A DNA stretch of 63,241 nucleotides from Bradyrhizobium neotropicale (lineage in GTDB: Bacteria > Pseudomonadota > Alphaproteobacteria > Rhizobiales > Xanthobacteraceae). The notes below the pieces were generated by a model. The model did no database searches, was not told where the DNA came from, and saw nothing but the letters and a program-made list of their open reading frames with translations. The stretch covers positions 1-63,241 of the forward strand of contig NZ_LSEF01000026.1 of the NCBI RefSeq assembly GCF_001641695.1, written 5' to 3'. Numbering within the stretch: the first letter of the stretch is position 1; each line of letters begins with the position of its first letter. The translations under genes were made by a program, and so were the position numbers. Positions 1 through 8,738 of the stretch are shown in pieces.

Positions 1-113
1 CCCTTGTGCATGTCGAAGGACACGCCGTTGAGCGCGACGATGCCGCCGAACACGACGCTGACGTCGCGAACCGCAAGCAGGGGCTGTCCATCGACCGAAT
101 TCAACCGGGTCAT
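1..113 (-). CDS. ABC transporter ATP-binding protein, N-terminal part only
   Basis: The first 37 codons of a gene that runs off the left edge. The reading begins with ATG at 113 and includes LLAVRDVSVVFGGIVALNG, the typical opening of LivG-type ATPases of branched-chain amino acid or amide importers, in which a 'VRDVSVxFGG' strand is followed by the Walker A loop. The Walker A itself lies outside the window. It is on the same strand as the catabolic cluster upstream of it, so it may import that pathway's substrate; this is inference. Confidence 0.72.
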   Translation of the reverse strand, partial: MTRLNSVDGQPLLAVRDVSVVFGGIVALNGVSFDMHK

Positions 114-316
114 AATGGATCGCCTTCATGCGATCGACAACTGTCCGGCCCCCACGCGCCAAACGGTGGCGGTCCCTCTACCCATCGCAACATTCTCCCT
201 CCCCTTCGCAATCATCCGGTTTCACTCGGGGCTTCGAGTTTGAAGTCCCTTGTAAGCATGATCGGCGCTGGCAATGCTGATCTCAGCAGATTCCAATAGA
301 TCGCCTCGTCACCGCA

Positions 317-1087
317 CTAGACGCGGAAGACCGTCGTCGATGCTCCCCCATCGACGGCAAGGACCTGGCCCGTGATGAAGCTGGCTTCGTCGCTGGCAAG
401 AAAGAGGCACGCTGCGGCAACCTCGTCTGCGAGCCCCGCGCGGCGGAGAGGCGTCGATTGAACGGAGTACTTTCTGAATTCAGCACTGTCGCGCAGACGT
501 GCTTCGGTGCGCGGCGTTTCGATGATGCCGGGCGCAACCACGTTCACGCGGACGTCGAAGGCGGCGCAATCGTGTGCCATCTGTCTGCTCAATCCGATGA
601 CGCCTGCCTTGGTTGCGGCATAGGAGGTGTTGTTGGGAAATCCCAGCATGCCCTGCACCGACGATATGTTGACTATCGACGCGGTCATCTTTTTCGAGCG
701 GCACAATTGCAGGAAGGGCCGCGAAATGCGCAAGACGCTCTTGAGATTGGTATCGACGATGCGATCGAATTCATCGTCGGTCGTATCGTAGACACCAGTC
801 GTGCCGGCGATACCCACATTGTTCACCAGCACATTGGGGCAGTTCGAGATCCTGGCCGCGGCCTCAAGGATCACTTCACCTGAGCCAGCTCGGCTGACGT
901 CGACTACCACAGCAATTGCAGTTGCTCCCGCCGCTTTACAAAGCTCGGCGGTTTCTTCGAGGCCTTCGGACAGGCCGGCCGCGATCACCGACGCGCCCTC
1001 CTGTGCGAAGCGAACAGCCGTGGCGCGGCCGATACCAGATCCCGCACCGGTCACGATGGCTGACTTCCCAGAAAGCCTATCTCTCAT
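317..1087 (-). CDS. Short-chain dehydrogenase/reductase (SDR)
   Basis: A 256-residue classical SDR that oxidises or reduces a hydroxyl/keto group with NAD(P). The cofactor motif TGAGSGIG is at residues 13-20, NNVG at 89-92, and the catalytic set is Ser143, Tyr156 and Lys160. The C-terminal [11 protein letters not shown] is also typical of the family. An in-frame GTG lies 12 bases further upstream, but a GGAGGGAGAG ribosome-binding site directly before the ATG at 1087 favours the ATG. It sits at the 3' end of the minus-strand catabolic cluster. Substrate unknown. Confidence 0.9.
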   Translation of the reverse strand: MRDRLSGKSAIVTGAGSGIGRATAVRFAQEGASVIAAGLSEGLEETAELCKAAGATAIAVVVDVSRAGSGEVILEAAARISNCPNVLVNNVGIAGTTGVYDTTDDEFDRIVDTNLKSVLRISRPFLQLCRSKKMTASIVNISSVQGMLGFPNNTSYAATKAGVIGLSRQMAHDCAAFDVRVNVVAPGIIETPRTEARLRDSAEFRKYSVQSTPLRRAGLADEVAAACLFLASDEASFITGQVLAVDGGASTTVFRV

Positions 1088-1317
1088 CTCTCCCTCCACC
1101 GCATAATGTGTGACGCGCCGTGCCCTGAATCACGAAGAGAGCCGGGTCGCTGCTTTGTTCTTCTGCAACCGAGATAGGGCGCGAGCCTGTTGCTTTCGTC
1201 CTAATCAACGCTGACGGAGCCCGCCGCACCAAGGGCATTGGTGAACTACAGCAGCTTGGGCCTGCTCCGAGACTTGGAGACCGACGAAAGCGTCAACGAC
1301 AAAATGCCTGATCGCTG

Positions 1318-1530
1318 CGCAAGATACGTGTAACCTTGCTTGGTAAATTCCAATGCCAGCGCATCCTCGAGCAAACCAAGCCGCGCCGACCAACGGTACG
1401 TGATCGCGCGCAGCGAGGAGACGATCTCACGTCCGCGTTCGAAAATGGCGACCAAAACCTCGGCTCGCGCAAGAGCCGAGGCGATCACCAACTCAACAGG
1501 ATCCGCACCGACGATCGCTACGCTGTCCAT
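1318..1530 (-). pseudogene. Fragment of an FAD-dependent monooxygenase gene
   Basis: About 70 codons match the N-terminus of the intact monooxygenase at 7415-8632. The remnant reads SVAIVGADPVELVIASALA where the intact copy reads AVTIVGAGPVGLIAALGLA, and both contain RAITY(R/H)WS and a following LL(E/D)(D/E)AL. The FAD-binding GxGxxG has become GADPVE, a few residues are missing after the WS, and homology stops at about 1318. The ATG at 1530 survives. It therefore looks like the decayed 5' end of a second copy, lying between the MFS and SDR genes. Confidence 0.75.
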
Positions 1531-1740
1531 GGCTGCCACGTTCACTCCTGGAGGCTCTTGCTTGACCGTCACAGTAGGCGACCAACCGTGCGCAAGAAAT
1601 GCCACGGCCGAAAGAGAGTCTTGCGCAATCTGGAACTATCATTCACGCGAGAGTGGTGCCGGCGCGCCCGATCGTCCGTCTGATTTTTGCGCGTGATTCT
1701 CGCGCGGTCGGCACCCCCTGCGCGCGCACAGAAGCAACAA

Positions 1741-3018
1741 TCACACTACTGGCTGCGTCACCAACGCTACCGGCTTTTGCTTGGCTTCGACCGGATAGGG
1801 TCCGAGGGAGAGAAAGATCACGGCAGGGACGATCTGCAATGCCGCCAACATCAGCAGAGGCGTGATGGCGCTGTTAGAGACAGCCATGACATATGCGAAC
1901 ACTGCGGGTCCGATGGTACCTCCGCCAAAAAACATCGTCAGAAACCAGCCATAAATCCTGGCGACCGCAAGTGTACCGAAAAAGCGGCCGGCCAGATATG
2001 GCATCAGATCGGTCTCACCGCCGATCGCCATGCCTCCGATGAACGCCCCGACGTAGATCAACGCCGGCGCGTCAGTCATGGCATAGATGACATAGCAGGA
2101 GGCCGTGAGCAGAAGTGCAACGACGCCGATGATCGACCCATGGATTTTGTCCAGCAGGTAGCCGAAAGTGATGCGTCCGAGCAGCATGGCGATTCCCGTG
2201 ATGGCCACAACCTTGGCCACCTGAGCCGGGGCCGCCCCCGCGGTCTTGGTAAGAATGAACGTCATGTTGGCCGCGATTGCATAGGTCGACATACCCATGA
2301 TCCCAAAACACACGGCGAGCTTCCAGAACGCACCGGGGCGAAGAATCTCGCGGAGCTCCAGCCCGGCGACCTCCAGCCTCGTCGTTGCGACATTACCGGC
2401 CGGCTCAGCCCCGTCGGGAAGCAACCCATAAGGTGTGGGGCTGTTTTTGACCAGAAGCGCGACCAGCGGCAAGCAAACCAGCAGCTGAACGGCAGCGACC
2501 GCAAGCAGCGCAGCAGACCAGCCGAACTGCGCGATGATCATCTGGATCATGACCGGCATCAAGAACGCACCGATCGCCTGCGAGCTGGCGGCAAGGCCCA
2601 GCGCCCTCCCGCGCTTGCGATCGAACCACAGCGAGATGGCGCGCGCATAAGACGGTACGTTGGTGCCGGCGCTGACCAGACTCATTAATGCCAACGTCAG
2701 ATACATCTGGTTCAGCGAATTGCCGATTTGGCTCAACATGGCCAGCGAGATCGCAAATAGGACGATGCTGATCATGGCAACTTTTCGCGTTCCCCAGCGG
2801 TCGAGGAACCAGCCGAGGATCGGCGACATTATGGCCTGTACCAGTAGAAATATCCCAGCGGCCTTGGCAAGCTCGGTCTGCGCCCAGCCGAACCGCTGGG
2901 CCCATGCGCCGGCCAATAAGGCAAAGCTTGCTGCGAAGAAAACTATCGAGCCAAATCCGATGCCGGCCGCCGACCCCACGACGACCTTCCAGCCCGGAAA
3001 CAATCCACGCTTTGCCAT
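1741..3018 (-). CDS. Major facilitator superfamily transporter
   Basis: A 425-residue inner-membrane carrier with twelve predicted hydrophobic helices. The loop between helices 2 and 3 reads GWFLDRWGTRK, the MFS signature, and a second basic loop (WFDRKRGRALG) follows helix 4. The type resembles monocarboxylate/oxalate-formate antiporter relatives common in aromatic and carboxylate catabolic clusters. The ATG at 3018 is preceded by GGGGGAA. It lies just downstream of the PrpD-like gene on the same strand and probably moves the pathway's acid substrate; the substrate cannot be read from sequence. Confidence 0.88.
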   Translation of the reverse strand: MAKRGLFPGWKVVVGSAAGIGFGSIVFFAASFALLAGAWAQRFGWAQTELAKAAGIFLLVQAIMSPILGWFLDRWGTRKVAMISIVLFAISLAMLSQIGNSLNQMYLTLALMSLVSAGTNVPSYARAISLWFDRKRGRALGLAASSQAIGAFLMPVMIQMIIAQFGWSAALLAVAAVQLLVCLPLVALLVKNSPTPYGLLPDGAEPAGNVATTRLEVAGLELREILRPGAFWKLAVCFGIMGMSTYAIAANMTFILTKTAGAAPAQVAKVVAITGIAMLLGRITFGYLLDKIHGSIIGVVALLLTASCYVIYAMTDAPALIYVGAFIGGMAIGGETDLMPYLAGRFFGTLAVARIYGWFLTMFFGGGTIGPAVFAYVMAVSNSAITPLLMLAALQIVPAVIFLSLGPYPVEAKQKPVALVTQPVV

Positions 3019-3122
3019 GACGATTCCCCCTCGATTCCATTTTCAAACGGGTTTCACGGTGCGCGCATCGTCATGCCCATTCCGCAGATCGATCTGTCCT
3101 TCGAAGGCAGAGGCGAACCAGT

Positions 3123-4511
3123 TCACCCGTTTACCTTCAATGCGGTGAGCAGGGCGGTGAGGTCCGAAGCCTGATCTAGCCCCTCCACTGCCGTGATGAG
3201 CGCTTCGGCTAGGGTTGGATCAATCGGGTCGATCAGGGCGTGTGTCTTCGCGACCACCTCGGCATGCGTCATCGGCTGCACGGCCGAGCCCTTGGCGAGC
3301 GTCGGATTCCCCGCGGGGGTGTCGATAATCGTACCGTCGGAGAGCTCGATATGCAGTCGAGGGCCGTCTTCCAGGCCGATCGACTTGTCCAGGGTAAAGG
3401 TGATCCTGTCGAATACACTGCGTACCTCGGGCTCGTTGAGCCTCGGCGGCTCAAACTGGCCGAGGCCGGCCTCGCCACTAATCAGCGTCACGCTCACCGC
3501 ATAGGGCAGGCTGAACTGCGCGTCGAAGACTGTCTCGATCGGATAGACATCGATCATATCGTAGGCGGTCTGCCCAGCGGTGATGTCGACGCGCTTTACA
3601 TTGTTCGCCCGCAGGCCGTGGCTGCTCATCAGCCCGAGCACCGTGTCGATCGTGGAGTGACTGCCGCGGCAACAGGCGTAGGGCTTGAGGTAGGAAGAGG
3701 CGACGTTGAGGTTGACGCCGAGACCAGCCAGCGCTTTCTCCCGGAATCCCGTGCCATCGTTGTAGGTGGTGAAGAGCCCACCGAACTTCGACTCGAAGAT
3801 CCTGTGCGGACCGGTAATGCCACCCTGGGCAAGCAGGGCTGCATTCACACCGGTCTCGCACGCCTTTCCGGGATGAAGGCGCTTTGTCATCGCGCCGTCG
3901 TCGATGAATGCCCACACGCCACCGGTAAAGGAGCCCGCGATGCCTAGCGCATTTGCAAACTTCTCGGCGTCCAGCCCGAGTACCTTGGCTGCGGCTGCCG
4001 CTGCGCCGAGGCTTCCCATCGTGCCCGACGAGTGCCAGCCCCGACCTGTATGCACCGCGAAGCCGCCGATCGCGAGCAGCGAGCGATATCCGACGTCGTA
4101 CCCGGCAATCGTCGCGAGCAGGAAATCCCGCCCTGAGGCGCCCGCCGACTCGGCAACTGCCAGAGCAGCCGGAATAACGGTCGATCCGGCATGTCCTGCC
4201 CCGCCGCCATCGTCAAAGTCACGGGCATGCGCCGATGTGCCATTCGCGAGCGCGGCCTGGGAAAGCGGCAGTCGATCCGGCGTGCCCCACACTGTCGCGC
4301 CAGCTTGTCGCCCATTCGCCATGGTGAGTACGCGGATGACACTGGCAGCTTCCGACGTCCGCGCGCCCGCGAGAGCAACGGAGAGAGTATCAAGGACGTG
4401 ATCCTTGATGCCGGCGATGTCCGCTTCGGGGATGTCAGCCCAGGTCAGCCCCGACCACAGCGCCGCGAAATGCTCGGTCAAGGTGCCGATGCCGTCGGTG
4501 TCAAATGCCAT
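3123..4511 (-). CDS. MmgE/PrpD family protein
   Basis: A 462-residue member of the family that includes 2-methylcitrate dehydratase, cis-aconitate decarboxylase and iminodisuccinate epimerase. Conserved stretches are visible: HARDFDDGGGAGHAG near residue 95, GRGWHSSGTMG near 160 and MTKRLHPGKACETGV near 210. The open frame continues upstream to 5045, but that part is the antisense-offset reading of the CoA-transferase gene; the ATG at 4511, 22 bases after that gene's stop, is the sensible start. Together with the neighbouring CoA transferase and MaoC-like hydratase it suggests processing of a small dicarboxylic or tricarboxylic acid. The exact reaction is not decided by sequence. Confidence 0.88.
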   Translation of the reverse strand: MAFDTDGIGTLTEHFAALWSGLTWADIPEADIAGIKDHVLDTLSVALAGARTSEAASVIRVLTMANGRQAGATVWGTPDRLPLSQAALANGTSAHARDFDDGGGAGHAGSTVIPAALAVAESAGASGRDFLLATIAGYDVGYRSLLAIGGFAVHTGRGWHSSGTMGSLGAAAAAAKVLGLDAEKFANALGIAGSFTGGVWAFIDDGAMTKRLHPGKACETGVNAALLAQGGITGPHRIFESKFGGLFTTYNDGTGFREKALAGLGVNLNVASSYLKPYACCRGSHSTIDTVLGLMSSHGLRANNVKRVDITAGQTAYDMIDVYPIETVFDAQFSLPYAVSVTLISGEAGLGQFEPPRLNEPEVRSVFDRITFTLDKSIGLEDGPRLHIELSDGTIIDTPAGNPTLAKGSAVQPMTHAEVVAKTHALIDPIDPTLAEALITAVEGLDQASDLTALLTALKVNG

Positions 4512-4533
4512 GGTTGCCTCTCCAGGGCGAGCG

Positions 4534-5688
4534 TTAGGCTGGCTTTGAGCCAGCAGTGAGTTCCTGAAGGATTGCGGCAGTGTGCTCGCCCAACTGCGGA
4601 ACCGGTCCCATCCGAGCCTCCCAGCGATTGCTGCGCCCCGGCGGAAGGAGGGCGGGAATCTCGCCGGCCGGACTGTCGACGGAGCGCCAGCGGTCGCGGG
4701 CTCGCAACTGTGGGTGCTGCCACAACCCCGCCATGTCATTGACCGACGCATTGGCGATGCCTGCCTTGTCGAGGCGTTCGAGCACCTCGGCACGGTCCAG
4801 CGACTTGAACTTGTCGAGGATGATGGCGTCCAGCGCCTGCCGGTTGGCGTTGCGCCGCGTATTGCTGTCAAAGCGCTCGTCCAATGCCAGCGCCTCATCG
4901 TCGAGAACGTCCGCGCAGAAGGCGCTCCACTCCCGCTCGTTTTGCAGGCCCAGCATGACCGTGCCATCGCCCCCGGTCGCGAATGGCCCATAAGGGTAGA
5001 TGCTGGCGTGCGATGCCCCTGCCCGCAAGGGCGGCGATGCGCCATCGAACGCGTAATACAACGGATAACCCATCCACTCGGTCAGCGCCTCCAGCATGGA
5101 CAGGTCGATGTGCGCCCCTTCGCCGGTTTTATTGCGCAACAACAGCGCGGAAAGGATGTTGCTGTAGGCGTACATGCCGGCGGCGATGTCAGCGATCGAG
5201 TTGCCGGCCTTGCTGGGCGTATCGGGCGTGCCGGTAATGGAGAGAAAGCCTGCCTCGCTCTGGATCAGCAGGTCGTAGGCCTTCTTGTCGCGGTAGGGGC
5301 CGTCGCCACCGTAGCCCGAGATATCGCACACGATGAGCCGGGGATGCGCGACGTGCAGCGAGGCGTAATCGAGCCCCATGCGCGCCGTGGCGCCGGGCGC
5401 CAGATTCTGCACCAGCACGTCTGCCTGGCCCACCAGGGCCTTCAAGGCCGACAGCCCCTCCGGGTCCTTGAGGTCCAGGATCAAGCTTTCCTTGCTGCGG
5501 TTGGTCCAGACGAAGTGCGACGCCTCGCCACGGACCCGATCGTCGTAGGCGCGGGCGAAGTCGCCCGTGCCGGGCCGTTCGACCTTGATGACGCGTGCCC
5601 CGATGTCCGCGAGCTGGCGCGTGCAGAAAGGCGCTGCGATGGCGTGCTCGAGGGATACGACTGTGATGCCTTCCAGCGGCAATGACAT
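4534..5688 (-). CDS. Class III CoA transferase (CaiB/BaiF family)
   Basis: A 384-residue enzyme that moves CoA between carboxylic acids. The N-terminal half begins with the family pattern LEGITVVSLEHAIAAPFCTR, and SIADIAAGMYA carries the catalytic aspartate at Asp167 that forms the acyl-anhydride intermediate. Length is normal (about 380-400). It starts with ATG at 5688, 19 bases after the MaoC-like gene, and ends 22 bases before the PrpD-like gene, so the three are almost surely one transcript. The natural acid is unknown; itaconate/mesaconate-type acids are one guess from the gene trio. Confidence 0.9.
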   Translation of the reverse strand: MSLPLEGITVVSLEHAIAAPFCTRQLADIGARVIKVERPGTGDFARAYDDRVRGEASHFVWTNRSKESLILDLKDPEGLSALKALVGQADVLVQNLAPGATARMGLDYASLHVAHPRLIVCDISGYGGDGPYRDKKAYDLLIQSEAGFLSITGTPDTPSKAGNSIADIAAGMYAYSNILSALLLRNKTGEGAHIDLSMLEALTEWMGYPLYYAFDGASPPLRAGASHASIYPYGPFATGGDGTVMLGLQNEREWSAFCADVLDDEALALDERFDSNTRRNANRQALDAIILDKFKSLDRAEVLERLDKAGIANASVNDMAGLWQHPQLRARDRWRSVDSPAGEIPALLPPGRSNRWEARMGPVPQLGEHTAAILQELTAGSKPA

Positions 5689-5707
5689 TAAAGGAAACTC
5701 CGGCGTT

Positions 5708-6577
5708 CTAAGTCAGGGCCGCGGTTGCCTGCATGGTCAGCCAACCCTCATGATCAGCCGCCCATAGGCCAACCGAGCGCCCGTCTGGGGACGGCGCGCC
5801 ATTCAGGCTGAACGATTTCCCGTCGAACGTGGGACGAACAGCTTTGAACTGGAAGCTGGCAATTTCCCGGTTAGGCGCCTGGCGTCGCACCAAATCGATC
5901 AGAAGCGTTGCGATGAGCGGTCCGTGAACCACCAAGCCAGGGTACCCTTCAACCTTCGTCACGTAATCGCGGTCATAGTGGATGCGATGTCCGTTGAACG
6001 TCAGGGCCGAGTAGCGGAACAGAAGAACATCGTCCGGCTCGACATTGCGCTGCCAAGGGGGGCCAGCCTGTGCTGGCGTTGGAGCGGGCTCCGCATCGCC
6101 GGGGCGCTTCGCTTCACGATAAACGATGTCGTGAAACTCGGTAATCGCTGGTCCAGTGTGACCAGCGCGAAAGAGTTCATGGCGCACCTTCACGAACACC
6201 AGACGACCGGTGCGCCCATCCTTGATGGCGACATCGTCGATCGTCGACACCCGTTTGACCTGGTCGCCTACTCTCAGCGGCGCATGGAATTCAAACTGAC
6301 CGCCCGCCCACATCCGACGCTGTAGCGGCACCGGCGGCAAGAAGCCGCCTCGGCGGGCATGGCCGTCCGGCCCCAGTTCGCTTTGCCGGTGAGCGGGAAG
6401 AAAATACAGCCAATGCCACAGCGGTGGAAGCCGCATCCCCTCGGATATCTCGATCTCCGGGAGATCCAACGTCGCGTTGAGCGCCCGAACCGGCGCTCGC
6501 GTGATCTCATCATTGAGAGTCTCGCTCCGTCCGATCCATTGGCGTAGATGCGAAAGATCAGTCATTGCGTCGCTCAT
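5708..6577 (-). CDS. MaoC-like acyl-CoA hydratase/dehydratase (FAS1-like dehydratase type)
   Basis: A 289-residue double-hotdog protein of the mesaconyl-CoA hydratase/Htd2 type. The N-terminal half holds LPPLWHWLYFLP and the C-terminal hotdog holds LTFNGHRIHYDRDYVTKVEG followed by LVVHGPL, which contain the acidic and histidine residues typical of R-hydratases. It should add or remove water at a CoA thioester double bond. The start at 6577 has AGGAA just upstream. It follows the alpha/beta hydrolase by 41 bases and precedes the CoA transferase by 19, fitting an activation-hydration sequence for an unsaturated acid. Confidence 0.82.
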   Translation of the reverse strand: MSDAMTDLSHLRQWIGRSETLNDEITRAPVRALNATLDLPEIEISEGMRLPPLWHWLYFLPAHRQSELGPDGHARRGGFLPPVPLQRRMWAGGQFEFHAPLRVGDQVKRVSTIDDVAIKDGRTGRLVFVKVRHELFRAGHTGPAITEFHDIVYREAKRPGDAEPAPTPAQAGPPWQRNVEPDDVLLFRYSALTFNGHRIHYDRDYVTKVEGYPGLVVHGPLIATLLIDLVRRQAPNREIASFQFKAVRPTFDGKSFSLNGAPSPDGRSVGLWAADHEGWLTMQATAALT

Positions 6578-6618
6578 TTCCTACCGTGCCTCCTGAAAAA
6601 GTTCGGCTACAGAAATGA

Positions 6619-7329
6619 TCACGCCGCAACTTCAACTCGCCTTGAAAGCCAGTCACGCAGGCTCGCTGCCACCATCTCCGGAACTTCGACCGTCGAAAGG
6701 TGCCCGCAAGGGAAAATTTCCAATTCCGCCCCTGGTACTGATCGCGCGATTTCATTGGCGAGGCTCGGTGCTGAAATGCGGTCTTCATCACCTGCTATGA
6801 CGAGGGCCGGCACCGCAATCTGCCGCAGCTTGCTGCGTTGATCCAGGCGATCGAGTACAGCCTGTTGTTGCCGCAAATACCCGTCTCGGCCAACGGTGCG
6901 AGTCATTGCAGCGGCGAGGGTCGCGAGCTCCGCCTTACCTCCAGCGACGATCTCCCCGAGCTTGTCCGCGACCGTGTCGAACAGACCACGCTTGGCGTCC
7001 TCGAGAAACGTAGTTGAGCGTTGCAGCTGAAGCGGAGACGCGGGTCTCGCATTCGTATTCACAAGGGCCGCTCCCGCCAAGCGGGTATCGCCACGTAGCG
7101 CGACCTCCAGCGCCACGTACCCACCCATCGAAATGCCGGCAATCACAAATTTGTCGGGAGCATCCGCCAGAATCTCGTCAGCAAAGTCGGCGATCGATGT
7201 GCCGCTGCACCGGGCAATGGTTGGCTCGACGATGTCGGAAAGCCGGTCAATGACGGGCTGCCACAGGCGTCCATCGGCCGCCAATCCAGGAACGAAAATA
7301 ACCTGATGTTTGCTCAAGAGATGCTCCAT
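6619..7329 (-). CDS. Alpha/beta hydrolase
   Basis: A 236-residue alpha/beta hydrolase. The nucleophile elbow is GISMGG with Ser67, the acid is in GDEDRIS and the histidine in PCGHLSTVEVPE near the C-terminus, so the triad is complete. The oxyanion region reads VPGLAADGRLW. Similar small hydrolases act as enol-lactonases or esterases in ring-cleavage pathways. It sits between the FAD monooxygenase and the MaoC-like hydratase on the same strand, so it may open a lactone or ester made by the upstream oxygenases; that role is inference. Confidence 0.85.
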   Translation of the reverse strand: MEHLLSKHQVIFVPGLAADGRLWQPVIDRLSDIVEPTIARCSGTSIADFADEILADAPDKFVIAGISMGGYVALEVALRGDTRLAGAALVNTNARPASPLQLQRSTTFLEDAKRGLFDTVADKLGEIVAGGKAELATLAAAMTRTVGRDGYLRQQQAVLDRLDQRSKLRQIAVPALVIAGDEDRISAPSLANEIARSVPGAELEIFPCGHLSTVEVPEMVAASLRDWLSRRVEVAA

Positions 7330-7414
7330 GTCATATTCGGGAGCCTCAGGCTGCGCACTATCAAGGAACGGTTCGCGCGATCCAGAGGCGAATGTTTAGA
7401 TCGGTTGGAAGAAC

Positions 7415-8632
7415 TCAAATGGTCTCGCGCTGCGAAGCCTTCTTAAGCGGGACTGGCGGCTCAGAACTCATCCGGGACGTCAGCATCAACCGTTCGACCA
7501 ACGTTGCCTTATCGGCGGCAAGGCTTCGAATCCTCGCCATATCGGCAGCGCGCTGCGCCGGATCGCTGGTATCGAAGATCATGCGCTTGTTCTCCGATGC
7601 CGCAGGTGAGACGATCTCCAGAAAGACGCGACGACGGTCTTCCGCATACTTGTCGAGCACCTCATCGCCCGCACTGCCTTGCACCACGGCGGCAAGAGCT
7701 TTGTAGAGGACGTACACGTCGAACAGCCCACCAACGAGGCCGTAGCCACCGCTGGGATTGGTCGCATGCGCAGCATCGCCCGCGAGCAGCACCCGTCCAA
7801 CGCGAAACGTCGTGGCCGCGCGTTGGTGCATTCGATAGGGTGAATAGGCGTGCAGCGTATAATCCTTCGCGGCCGGGACAATCACCTTCAAGAACTCACT
7901 GATACGCTCCGGGATGCCATCCTCCGGCAGGTTCAAGTCCTCGCTGTAGGTACATCGCCAGAGATCATTTTGATCCAGCTTGACGATGATGGCCCCATAG
8001 GTCGAATCGATCAAAAAGGTCGTTCGGGCAAAACCGTACTTGGCAAAATCGAGATGGAGATTGGCCGCGACAAAACGCTTCGGCCAAGTCATGCCCTCGA
8101 ATTCCAGGCCCAGCCTGCCTCGAACCGCACTGCCAGCACCATCGGCTCCGATAAGCCAGCCACTGCGGAACTTGAGCTCTCCGTCAGGTCCAGTGGCTGC
8201 AACCGACACGCCCTCGGCATCCTGCTCGATGTCCGTGACGTTGACGCCCCAGTGAACAGTCACATTCGGGTAGGCCGCGAGCCTTCGCAGCGCAATCTCC
8301 GCGAGCCGATGCTGACCGAGGTGAAGGTTGTATGGAAACTTCGTGAGACCTTCCAACACATCCAGGCTGAAATCGATTCGTTCACCGGTCGCAAACTCGA
8401 TATAGCTGTAGTCCTGCTTCGAGAAACCGAGCTGGAGCGCCTCGTCCAGCAGACCCAACTCCGACAAGCCTTCAAGACAGGACCAGTGGTACGTGATTGC
8501 GCGCGGCGACGCGACGATGCCCTTCGCCCGCTCCAACACGCTGACGGTGATTCCGGACTTCGCCAATCCGAGTGCAGCAATCAGCCCGACAGGGCCAGCG
8601 CCGACGATTGTGACGGCCTCTGTAGAGGTCAT
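7415..8632 (-). CDS. FAD-dependent aromatic monooxygenase (PHBH fold)
   Basis: A 405-residue single-component flavin hydroxylase of the p-hydroxybenzoate hydroxylase type. It has the dinucleotide motif GAGPVG at 11-16, the DG motif GADGAGSAVR near 162-171 and the second FAD motif LLAGDAAH near 280. It lacks the extra C-terminal thioredoxin-like domain of phenol hydroxylases. ATG at 8632. A decayed paralogue of its first 70 codons lies at 1318-1530. It is the fourth gene of the P450 cluster and probably hydroxylates an aromatic or heteroaromatic intermediate. Confidence 0.88.
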   Translation of the reverse strand: MTSTEAVTIVGAGPVGLIAALGLAKSGITVSVLERAKGIVASPRAITYHWSCLEGLSELGLLDEALQLGFSKQDYSYIEFATGERIDFSLDVLEGLTKFPYNLHLGQHRLAEIALRRLAAYPNVTVHWGVNVTDIEQDAEGVSVAATGPDGELKFRSGWLIGADGAGSAVRGRLGLEFEGMTWPKRFVAANLHLDFAKYGFARTTFLIDSTYGAIIVKLDQNDLWRCTYSEDLNLPEDGIPERISEFLKVIVPAAKDYTLHAYSPYRMHQRAATTFRVGRVLLAGDAAHATNPSGGYGLVGGLFDVYVLYKALAAVVQGSAGDEVLDKYAEDRRRVFLEIVSPAASENKRMIFDTSDPAQRAADMARIRSLAADKATLVERLMLTSRMSSEPPVPLKKASQRETI

Positions 8633-8738
8633 GATTATCCTTTTCCCCTTTGGTATTCGTTATGAACCAAGTCCTTCTACGGAGTTTGCGCGACGCCGAC
8701 GTCGCGAACCCACGAGCAGATGTGTCGAGAGCCACGCG

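Noticed and set aside
1687..2688. 333-codon plus-strand frame opposite the MFS gene
   Set aside because: Antisense to an evident twelve-helix transporter and without hydrophobic or domain structure.
4534..5045. Continuous frame making the PrpD-like protein 640 residues long, as if fused to an N-terminal domain
   Set aside because: The extra 178 codons are the out-of-frame reading of the CoA-transferase gene; family similarity starts exactly at the ATG at 4511.
4582..5685. 367-codon plus-strand frame opposite the CoA transferase
   Set aside because: The minus-strand gene has the catalytic Asp and full family length; the plus frame has none.
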